The notes under the pieces were generated by a model that saw nothing but the letters and a program-made list of their open reading frames with translations, had not been told where the DNA came from and ran no database searches. A DNA stretch of 64,000 nt, taken from assembly GCA_022036555.1 (NCBI GenBank), contig CM039122.1:52790952-52854951 (forward strand), given 5' to 3'. This DNA comes from Microstegium vimineum (lineage: Eukaryota > Streptophyta > Magnoliopsida > Poales > Poaceae). The position numbers and the translations under genes were made by a program. Positions 35,123 through 44,975 of this stretch are shown here, piece after piece. Positions within the stretch are counted from its first letter, which is position 1, and the number at the start of each line of letters is the position of its first letter.

Positions 35123-36800
35123 TGAAAGGATCAGTGAATTGGGATTCTTTTAAATTTCTAAAGCAATATTAAAACCTAACAATGCCAATCACCCCCTAGT
35201 GCCTACCGGAAGTGTGTCCTAACTAGAAAGCGGTAGCAAGGCATATGAAAGAAAAGACAACCTAAGCAATTCTAGTAGGAATTGAAAGAACACCAGGAGA
35301 AAGGAAATGCGGAATGTAAAGAGCTAGGGAAAGAGAATTGGTGACACGGCGATCTTTTTCCCGAGGTATCGAGGTGTCGACACACCCCCTAGTCCTCGTT
35401 GGAGCACCTCGCAAGGTATAGCTCCCCCTCAATCCCGCGCAAGGGATGAGTGCTCTCTACGGGCTGGTTCTTCGCCACTCCGGCTCGGTGAACCGCCCAC
35501 AACCGATCACAAAAGCTTGAAGAAGGGCCGCCAACAATCTTCATGGCGATCACCTTCCTCCGATCACCACCAAATCATCTAGGTGTTGTCGAACACCAAG
35601 AGTAACAAGCACAAGACCTTCACTTGACCAACTCAAGGCTAGGAAGGTGGATGGATGCACACAAGTCACTCCTAATCACTCTAGGAGGGAAGAACAAGAT
35701 GGAATCTCTCAAATCTCTCCCTCTCTAGGCACTTGTCTCTCCAAGAACTCTCTCTAGGTTCCTCTAGGTGTAACAATGGCCAAGAGAGCTGGTTTGGACG
35801 AAATGGGCAACTATAAATAGTCCCCACCTCCAAAACTAGCCGTTTTTTACTTTTTCCCTTTTCTGCGAGGCGTCGGACAAGGCTGAAGCCGTGACCGTCG
35901 GAGCAAACTGAGTTGTTCGAAGCCTTCCTTTAGTTCAGATCATAACTGAAACAAGCACCGTCGGACAACATCCAATAGTCCGACGCCCTGGTCCGACGCA
36001 CTGGTCCGGAGCCAGGGTGCTCACTGAGTGAAAACTTAAACTCACTTTCGAACCTCCGGACACCTCTCCTTGGTCTGGAGCCCTGGTTCGACGCTCATGT
36101 CCGAACCCATGGTACTCACTGCGTGAAAACTTCACTCAACAACACAGTGTTGGACTAGCCGTCGGACACAACCGTCGGACTAGTCCGGAGCTCACTTCCT
36201 TTCACTCTTCCTCTGATAAGGTCGTCGGACAAAGCACCATTGATCTGACGCCATCCAGACAAGTTGTCCGGAGCACTTTGCAGCTGAGAATGTGCCTAAG
36301 GCAGGACCGTCGGACACATTTCCTTGGTCCGACGTCTCCTAGGCAACCTTGTCCGGAGCTCTTTTCTTCCCCTTTTTCAAGTCTTTTCACTAAGCCTTCT
36401 CAAGGGGTTTTGTTCCTACCATTCTAAGGGCTATTAGCAGGGTCTCTAGGACTAGTTGTGACAAGTGTGCATACACCAACTTTGCCAAACTCTCCTAGGT
36501 CAAGCTACTAACCTCATACCCCCCCTTCATAGTACGGTCAAAGGAAAAACAAAGTCCTAGCTATACTTAGTGCCCTTCTCAACCTTATGGCACTAAGGAC
36601 TAGCCTAGTCTTCAACTTGAAACACCATCCTTTGAAACCGAAACGATTTCCATCTTGGGGGCATGAATATCCATTAAGCCCATTCATCTAGCATCACTAA
36701 TGACTTAACTCAAATGACTTTGCCTTTGCAAAACACACGTTAGTCATAGTGACCTAGCATTGTCGTTAATCGCCTAAACACAAGGGACCATGATTCTTCA
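35123..36800 (-). mobile_element. 3' LTR of the Sirevirus
   Basis: 1678 bases, read on the minus strand TGAAGAATCATGG...ctttCA. It pairs with the 47422-49101 copy. It carries a TATA box (minus-strand ctatttatag near 35813) and a cluster of TCCGAC/GTCGGA/TCCGGA words at about 35870-36360. Near its outer (plus-left) end about 20 bases present in the other LTR are replaced or lost (35133-35145). It also has a ~13-base insertion near 36165 relative to its partner. Confidence 0.93.
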
Positions 36801-36813
36801 ATCTCCCCCTTTT
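36801..36813 (-). promoter_or_regulatory. Main polypurine tract of the Sirevirus
   Basis: On the minus strand 'taaaagggggagat' abuts the TGAAG start of the 3' LTR. Similar purine blocks occur further inside (complements of 'tccccct' at about 37201, 37230 and 37350), matching the multiple-PPT habit of Sireviruses. Confidence 0.8.
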
Positions 36814-37386
36814 AGGTGATTGACGACAATATAAGCTCGAGTATAGAGATATGAGTGAATTTTGATAAGAGAAAACATGACTTGATATGATATAGGCATG
36901 GGTTAGTAATAACAAAGACATATACATGCCTAAACCATTCAAGCCATGACAAGCACAAAGGATTTGGAAAGAGAAAAGTACTTGATTTCAAAGGATATGC
37001 TAGCCAAAAGATCAGAGATTAGCGCGGAAGCAATATAGCAATATCAAAGTGACATGGAATATATATAGAGTTCAACCACATGTCACACAACCATCAAGTC
37101 TCAAACACCACACACATATAAAACAATGCATAAAGACGGTAAACGTGATGCATGATGCGGGAAAGAGTAACTACACACCAAAAGAATGAATCCTACTAGC
37201 TCCCCCTGAAGCTAGCCCATACTCGACTCTCCCTCTCCCCCTTTGGCGTCGAAGCACCAAAGTCTAAGCGTCTGAAGGCGGAGTGGAAGCAGCAGCGGCA
37301 CGATCAAGTATACGAAACTCGTCGAGGTCATTGTCATCATCCTCTGAGTCCTCCCCCTGAGTCTCTGGAGCTAAAAGCAGAGCGGT

Positions 37387-39959
37387 CTAGGGAGACACTG
37401 GACGGGAAGCGGACGAACCTACCAACTCTATTGCCGAAGAGTCTGGAACTGTAGCTGGGGCAGGAGTAGGAGTAGGGTCATCTGCCACTGTCTCTGCCGG
37501 TGCCTCTGGAGCGGCGGTGTCCGGTTGTGCCTCAAGCACTGACTCAGCTGGAATCTCTGGAACCGGTGGTTGCTTAGGCTGAACTGGAGTAGTCGTAACG
37601 GCTGTGGCATCTGTCATGATAGCAGCTGTAGGTGGAGTAGACACAGCTGGAGCACGACTATCGTGAGTGGCCTCTAAGGAAGCAACTGAAGAACGATGCT
37701 GACCAGCTGTCGGTGTAACATCCTCTGCCTGTAGCTCTGCTGCTATCTGCTCTCCAGTGGGGGATGGTTGCCTGGTGACGTTGCTGAACGATGCTGATAG
37801 ATCACGAGTAGTCAAACCACGAGTAGTTGTCATCGGCGTGAAGCCAGTAGTGAGCGGAGTGAACTGATGTGTCGGGCCAAGAGCATCCAACCACTAGGTG
37901 ACCTGTGTAGCCGGAGATTGGAACGAGGTGGTCATGCCGGCACCCTGAAGTCCGCTGGACTGTATGGCTGGGGTGGGAGTGACAAAACCTCCGGCTGACA
38001 CTGACGAGGCCACTAAAGGGCCAACGGTGTGCTGAGAACCCACAATGGGGCCAAGAGCTAGAAGAGGGGCCACGGTAGGGCCAACTGACTGGGACGGCTG
38101 CGTCTGACTCATCATCTGGATCTGAGGCGCAGCCGGGAACTCGAGAGGAGGAGCACCAGTCCACTTCATCATATGGGCCATAAAGTCCATGTTCTGCTGC
38201 TGGATCTGCTGAGACTACAACTGCATGCACTGTGGCTCTAGCTGCACAGCAAGCATCTGTCGTTGCATCTCAAAGTGTCGCTCCTCAGACTGCCTCTGTA
38301 TTTCATCCTGTCTCTGCTGGACCTGGGTGACTGCAGTGTCTAAAGAACTCTGCTACTCATTAAGACGATCAAGAATCTTTAGCATCATAGTCTCTGTAGC
38401 TGATCCAGAACCACCAGCCTCAGTGTCGTGAGCCCGTGGAGGCATAGCTCGAATGGGCTGGAAATCAGCGTCTGAGCTGTCAGAGGAAGTGTCAACTGTT
38501 GTGTCCTCAACCCTAGTGTCCAAGTCATGTAACTCCTTTTGCTCAACACGTCGGATCTCATTATTCTGTGCATCAACATTAGCCATATCAACAGGTGTTG
38601 TCCGGAGTCTTATCCGTCGAAGCACATGGTCGCCAAACTGACTATCCATGGAAGATAGTATCCGGTAATCTCAGAAGGTCGTCGGTGACTGGTCAGGCAA
38701 AGCATGAACTCCAGGACAGGAACTCTCGAGCATCAAAGCTATGATAGAACAAATCCAGTGAGCATAGGGCATCTGACGACGAGCTCGGAGTCCATCTGCA
38801 ATCACATCCTCGATCTCTGACACAATGAAGTCTGCAACGTCAAATGGTGTCTGAGAGATGAGTGCCCGAAGCAAGAACTGTTGCATGTTAGTCAATCCCT
38901 CTCTGTAGCCGGTGTGAGGTAGCAAAGTCCGCCGTAGAACATCTTTCAGGCGGTGAATCGCAAGACGAAGCTCAGCCGGTGTCCGACGAGAACCCTCTGT
39001 AAAGGGTGGCTTGAAGAGAGGTGCAACTGAGTCGACTGTCGATGTACGCCCACCACGAGCTCGACGGGGCAGAATCAGACTAGGGTAAACATCCGCATGA
39101 AGATAGTAGTCGGAGGTTGTCAGGTGAAATGCCTCTCTGATCTGAGTCAAATAGAACCTGTGACGCTCACCTCTGAAAGTGAACTGAATGTACCTGTGAC
39201 ACGACTCAATCCAAACGGTGGCGTAGAACTCCCTTACCCACCTCTCAATGTAGTTCCCGGAACGACCAAGGAGGTCGGTGAGTCCCGGGAGGTACGTGAG
39301 AAAGGGTCAAATCTCCTCGCCAGCAAGCTCAACTATGTCTCCAATGAGCAAACTCGGTGAGGTCTGATATGAATGCATGACAGCTGAGCTGCTTTGTAGA
39401 AGTCCTCCATGAGAGGTATGTGCCATCCTGGGGAAGCCCTGGGGTCCCGCTGATCCGGGCACCACTTCTCAAGCTCGACGAACCAAAGCTTCTTCACTTG
39501 CTTTGACGTGATGTTCCTCAGATCGAGGTGAAATGACGCCGAAGCGGCCGTAGGAGCTGCTGATGCACTCTGAGGTGCACTGTCACCACGTGGCGGAGTC
39601 GACTGAGCCGTCTGGGAGCGAGTGACACGCCCTTAGGGAAGAGGTGCCAACGGGGTGCCAAGGGCCTCAGTAACAAGCTCATGCTCCTCTGCTGGAGCTG
39701 CCTCTGTCTCTGACTGAGCTGGAGGAGTAGAAGGTAGAACTCGCGGAGGAGTGCCGATACGGACTGAACCTCGGCGACCACCTCTCTTTGCGTGGTCCGC
39801 AGCGTCTGCAACTGCCTCGGCCTGCTCGGTCTCTGTCAACTTGTGCTTCTTCTTCTTCAGCTTCTCAACTAACTTGCCCTTCCCCTTCACCTTTGGAGGA
39901 CGCGGAGGGGGAGGGGTATCATCACCAGAGCCTGCACTAGCTGCTTTGCCACGAGCCAT
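37387..39959 (-). pseudogene. Sirevirus accessory (env-position) ORF, interrupted
   Basis: It starts MARGKAAS at 39959 with a basic, Lys-rich N-terminus and a Pro/Ser/Thr linker. It passes a TAA near 39633 and another stop near 39320, then changes frame between about 39320 and 39150. It continues through a globular block (RWVREFYATVWIES, TQIREAFHLTT, YREGLTNMQQFLL) that resembles the putative plant transposon protein domain found in ORFs of large plant retrotransposons. A Gln-rich coiled-coil follows (38200-38360), then a Pro/Thr/Ala-rich tail to the stop at 37387. Further in-frame stops occur near 38350, 38216 and 37891. SIRE1-type elements carry an 'envelope-like' ORF at this position. I see no signal peptide or clear membrane helix in this one, so envelope function is not supported. 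Restored length would be about 860 codons. Confidence 0.68.
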
Positions 39960-40877
39960 CACTGATCAACAGAAGAGTCACTGCCCACTGACTAGAACAA
40001 CTGCCACTGAATCACTGCAAGGAACCCACTACCAACTGCCAGAACCACTGTCACAAATAACAATCACTGACAAAGAGGGCTCTCAAGCCACTGGACTGAT
40101 CCTTTTGAGGCTTTGCCTCAATCCATACTCACGAGCTTTGCCCCGAGTTTTAACTGCCACTGCCGCTGCTAGAAAGAGTAGATATATATCTATATAAGCA
40201 TATAATGGCTAGAGAGAAGATACCGTATGGAAGCAAGCATCTAGATAAGAATAGAGTGAAATCTTCCATGGTACCTGAGGTAAGCGAGCGTATATAATCA
40301 AAGCATATCAAGCGCCAAAACCACACTCCACAAGGATGAATTGCCAACTGTGAATTGCAATTGACAATTGGATTTAGTGAATTGGAGATTGAATTGAGTC
40401 AAAGATAGATAATGACATCTAGGATAGGACTTGATTAACGATTCGACAAAACGCGAAACCATGAATCGAGATCATACCCTAGATGGACAACGAAGCGGAG
40501 ACGAAGATCGAAGATGAAACAAATCGACGACGAAGCCCAAACCCTAGGTTTTGGACAAACCCTAGGGGGGGAAAGCTTCTTGCTTGGCAGAGACAAGGTG
40601 GAAGCAAGGCAGGGTGATGGTGCAGTGGAGGTGGTGCTAGGTCGCCGGCGAGAGGGGCTCTTGGCGGTGGTGGTGGTGTGCGGCGGCACTGCTGCTGCTG
40701 CTGCAGGGGCGAGCACAGGCAGGGGAGTCGCGGGGGCGCAGGGTGTTGCTCCGGTGAGGTTCTTCACCGGCGGCGAGTGGCTTGGGCAAGGGCGCAGAGG
40801 TTATGGCGAGGCGGCGGCGAGAGCGGGCGGTGCGGTGTACGGCACGGTCGAAAAAGAAACTGCCAAGAACAATGGAC
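39960..40877 (-). other. Long leader between the CGG-motif cluster and the accessory ORF
   Basis: On the minus strand this ~900-base stretch has the look of a plant 5' UTR: GC-rich first part with CCG/CAG runs, then 'accctagggtttg', then T-rich sequence. It has no long conserved frame. It may be transcribed leader for the accessory ORF; that is inference. Confidence 0.35.
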
Positions 40878-41240
40878 CCGCGGGGGATTAACACGAAGAA
40901 ACCGAGCGTCGGACAAGGTGACATACTCCGGAGGGTGGTCCGACGGAGGAGTCCGACGGATTTGGACGAAATTAGAAACCACGCAGTGCGCACCCTAGCT
41001 TCGGACAGGTGCGTCGGACAGACCGTTGGACCAAAGAAGGGTGTCTAAAGGTCTGTTGACTGAAAGACTTGGCGCTGACTGAGGCATCGGACAAATGAGA
41101 TTTGATCCGGAGGACCGTCGGACAGGTTGTCCGACGAGATTCTGTGACTGGAAGATTTTACGCAGGGAGCTCACTGGCTTCGGACCAGAGGGCGTCGGAC
41201 TAAGCAAAGTTGTCCGGAGGGTTGTCCGACGCTTGATTTG
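40878..41240 (-). promoter_or_regulatory. Internal cluster of TCCGAC/GTCGGA motifs
   Basis: At least a dozen words of the type gtcggac, gtccgac and tccgga are spread over about 340 bases (for example near 40907, 40950, 40965, 41015, 41120, 41133, 41200, 41225). This matches the density and type of motif found in the LTR promoter regions at 35870-36360 and 48185-48660. Sirevirus LTRs are known for such conserved CGG-rich palindromes. The cluster sits between pol and the accessory ORF. Confidence 0.7.
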
Positions 41241-41711
41241 CTCTGAATTTTCCTGTTTTTTTCTCCAATCTTTTCTCTTAGCCAAGTACCAACACAAAAG
41301 AGCAGAAAGAAACACTTGTTGGACCTGGCATAAGAACCATCTCTCAAACCCTCAATTTAGAAATAATTTGCCATAGGCTAGAATTAGTTTTCTTAAGAAA
41401 ATAGTTCAATAAAGCTCCAAGGATCACCATAGGGGCACAAGAGGGGTATTAGCTGCAGTTAGAGCTTTGAATGCTCCCCTAAGTGACGAACCTAGAGGAT
41501 GATCAAACTTAACCAAAAAGAAACGACAAAGCAACACACATGCATATGCTATGCAATACGGAATTTGAATCTAGGTTGCTTGCAAGTTTAAACCGCGGTA
41601 AGGCTTCTTCACACGCTTTGAGGGCGGTTATCCCGACCACGTTAGCCAAGCCTATGTGCATTACTAAATTAAACATGTTATATTACACATGAATGCATAG
41701 TTCACACAAAC
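41241..41711 (-). other. Non-coding spacer after Sirevirus pol
   Basis: AT-balanced sequence between the pol stop codon and the motif cluster, with no ORF or repeat that I can support. Confidence 0.4.
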
Positions 41712-44700
41712 TCATTTTTTAGTGAAGTTAGAGTGATCAAGCACATTCAACTCGCTTCTCAACCTACAAAAAGTTGTTTCATCGAGTGCTTTTGTGAAGA
41801 TATCCGCCAATTTCTTTTCACTCTTAACTCCAACTAGTGTGATGTCCTTCCTAGCCACATGATCTCTAAGAAAGTGATGGCAAATATCAATGTGCTTGGT
41901 GAGAGAGTGTTGAACCGAGTTATTAGCAAGCTTTACGACGCTTTCATTATCACACAAAAGTGGAACATCTTTTAAAACAACACCGTAATCAAGAAGTGTT
42001 TGGGTCATGTATAAGATTTGTGCACAACTTGCTCTCATGGCAATGTATTCTGCCTCGGCGGTTGACAATGCCGCACTGTTTTGCTTCTTTGAGGACCAAG
42101 AAACAAGTGATCTTCCTAGCATGTGGCACCCGCCGGAGGTACTCTTCCTATCAACCTTGCACCCGGCATAATCCGAATGAGAATAGCCAACTAGTTGGAA
42201 GGGTGCTCCTTTGGGATACCAAAGACCCATGCTAGGGGTGTGCCTTATGTACCTAAGGATTCTTTTAACCGCACAAAGATGCGACTCCTTAGGGCTTGCT
42301 TGAAACCTAGCACACATACACACACTAAACATGATATCCGGCCTAGATGCGGTGAGGTAAAGTAAACTACCGATCATAGAGCGATAGAGAGTTTGGTCGA
42401 TCGGTTTACCTCCCTCATCAAGATTGAGATGTCCATTAGTAGGCATTGGGGTCTTGATTGGCTTGCAATCCTCCATCTTGAATTTTTTGAGCACATCATG
42501 AGTGTACTTCTCTTGAGATATGAAAGTGCCCTCCCTCAATTGCTTCACTTGGAAGCCAAGGAAGAAGGTAAGCTCGCCAATCATCGACATCTCGAACTCT
42601 TTGGACATCAATGCACCAAATTCCCTTGAATGATCTTGGTTTGTTGACCCAAATATGATGTCATCGACATACACTTGGCAAACGAAGATTTCTCATCAAG
42701 CACCTTGGTGAAGAGTGTGGTATCAACTTTCTCGATCTTGAAGCCCTTCTTGAGTAGGAAGTCCCGAAGCCTCTCATATCAAGCTCTTGGAGCTTGCTTC
42801 AATCCATAGAGTGCCTTGGACAACCTATACACATGATTAGTACAAGTTGGGTCTTCAAACCCGGGAGGTTGTGAGATAAAGACAAGTTCATTAATAAAAC
42901 CATTTAAGAAGGCGCTCTTCACATCCATTTGAAAGAGTTTCATTTTGTGATGTGAAGCATACGCCAAAAGGATACGGATGGCTTCTAGTCTTGCAACCGG
43001 TGCAAAGGTCTCCCCAAAATCCAAGCCTTCAACTTGGGAGAACCCCTTTACCACCAATCTTGCTTTGTTCCTCACAACCACGCCTTGATCATCTTGCTTG
43101 TTCCTAAACACCCACTTGGTGCCAATGATTCTTGCTCCTTTGGGCTTCTCTACGAGTGTCCACACTTCGTTCCGGGTGAAGTTATTGAGCTCTTCATGCA
43201 TGGCATTCACCCAATCTGGATCCGCAAGTGCTTCTTCCACACTAGTAGGCTCAACAAAGGAAACAAACGAGTTATGATCAACATAGGAAGCAAGTCTAGA
43301 GCGAGTCATAACTCCCTTTGATGGACTCCCTATGATTTGATCATGGGGGTGAGCTTGAAGGATTGGTGTTGATCTTCTATTTATCTCTTGATGAGGGGAA
43401 TGTGGTGCTTCAACATTATGAGCTTCCGCCTTGGCTTGATCTTGAGGGATGTGAGAGTCTTCTTGAGCTTCCCTCACTTGTTCTTCTTCATCAACTTGAG
43501 GCGTGCGGGGTGGATGAGGTGCTTGATTAGCTTGATCTTCATCTTCTTCTCCTTCCACCTCTTGCGGGTTGATAGCACCAATTAGCATGTTCTTCATAGC
43601 CTCCCTCAAGGGTTCATCACCTAATTCACAATCCTCAAGTGCTCCTTGGGAGCCATTAGTTTCATCAAATTTCAAGTCATATATTTCTTCAACTAAGCCG
43701 GTGGCTTTGTTAAATACATGGTATGCCTTGGACTTAAGAGAATAACCGACAAGGAAACCAATGTCACATCGCCGTTGGAATTTACCCAAGTGTTGGCGCT
43801 TCTTGTAGATATACACCTTGCAACCAAACACCCGGAAGAATGAAATATCCTGCTTCTTCCCATTGATGAGCTCATAGGGGGTCTTCTTCAATAGCCTTTG
43901 GATGAAGAGGCGGTTTGCCGCATAGCAAGCGGTGTTGATAGCCTCCGCCCAAAACTTCTCGGGAGTGTATGTTATACTCATCAAGTATAGACCTTGCTAA
44001 AGTGATAAGCGTCCGGTTCTTCCTCTCTACTACACCATTTTGTTGTGGAGTATATGTAGCGGACACCTCATGCTTGATTCCCACTTCATCACAATAGTCT
44101 TCAATCTTTGTGTTGATGAACTCGGTGCCATTGTCACTTCTAATCTTCTTAATCTTCACATCAAATTCATTTTGAGCTCTAGTTGCAAACTTCTTAAAGA
44201 TGCCTTGTACTTCTCCCTTGTCTTGAAGAAAGAACACCCAAGTGTACCGAGAGTAGTCATCCACTACCACCAAGCAAAAGAGATTGCCTCCTAGACTTGC
44301 ATAAGTGGTAGGGCCAAATAGATCTATGTGAAGAAACTCTAGGACTCTTGAGGTTGACATGAAAGCCTTGGTTGGATGAGTGTTTGCCACTTGCTTGCCG
44401 GCTTGACAAGCACTACAAAGTTTGTCCTTCTCAAACACTACACCCTTGATTCCTCTAACCATCTCCTTCTTGAAAAGCTTCTTCAATATTGACATTCCCA
44501 CATGAGCTAATCTTCTATGCCATAGCCAACCCATTGAATTCTTGGAGAATAGACATGTTTGCAAGCTAGCCTCATTGGAAGTGAAGTCCACTAGATATAA
44601 GTTGTTGTGTTGAAAACCCTTGAAGATCAATGATGAATCATCCACCTTGGTCACAACAACCTCATTTGGAGTGAAGAGACATTGAAATCCGAGATCACAA

Positions 44701-44948
44701 AGTTGACCAACCGATAGCAAGTTGAAGCTCAATGATTGCACTAGCAAGACATTTGAGATTGATTGATCTTGGGAGATAGCCACTTTGCCTAAGCCTTGAA
44801 CTTTGCCCTTTGAATTATCCCCAAAAGTAATCTTGTCTTGATTTGTACAATCCTCATCAAGTGTGGTGAACATCCGGGGGTTGTCGGTAATATGTTGAGT
44901 GCAACCACTATCAATTACCCAATGGCTCCCACCGGTCTTGTAGTTCAC
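41712..44948 (-). pseudogene. Sirevirus pol (protease, integrase, reverse transcriptase, RNase H), frameshifted
   Basis: Protease with the catalytic DSG (WVIDSGCTQHI) begins near 44920. Integrase follows with its HHCC finger (WHRRLAH ... CSACQAGK, about 44530-44400), core blocks VVDDYSRYTW and SDNGTEF, and the final GVVERKNRTL. The frame shifts near 43980. Reverse transcriptase reads from about 43250 (QMDVKSAFLNG) to LYGLKQAPRA, where a TGA replaces the usual Trp codon at about 42778. A second shift near 42700 leads into the YVDDIIFGS active site at about 42650. RNase H (TSGGCHMLGRSLVSW, AALSTAEAEYIAM) ends at 41712. The copia order protease-integrase-RT is clear. The upstream boundary is in the same frame as gag but is separated by three stop codons (TAA, TAA, TAG). 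Confidence 0.9.
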
Positions 44949-44975
44949 CTACACACAAGCAACTTGGAGTTAAAC

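Noticed and set aside
35935..36390. Short minus-strand frames in the LTRs (also at 48250-48693)
   Set aside because: Present in both LTRs, interrupted, and composed of promoter motif repeats, so not coding.
40514..40998. Plus-strand frames within the Sirevirus leader region
   Set aside because: Opposite to the element's coding strand, no domain, low-complexity Ala/Gly/Arg composition.
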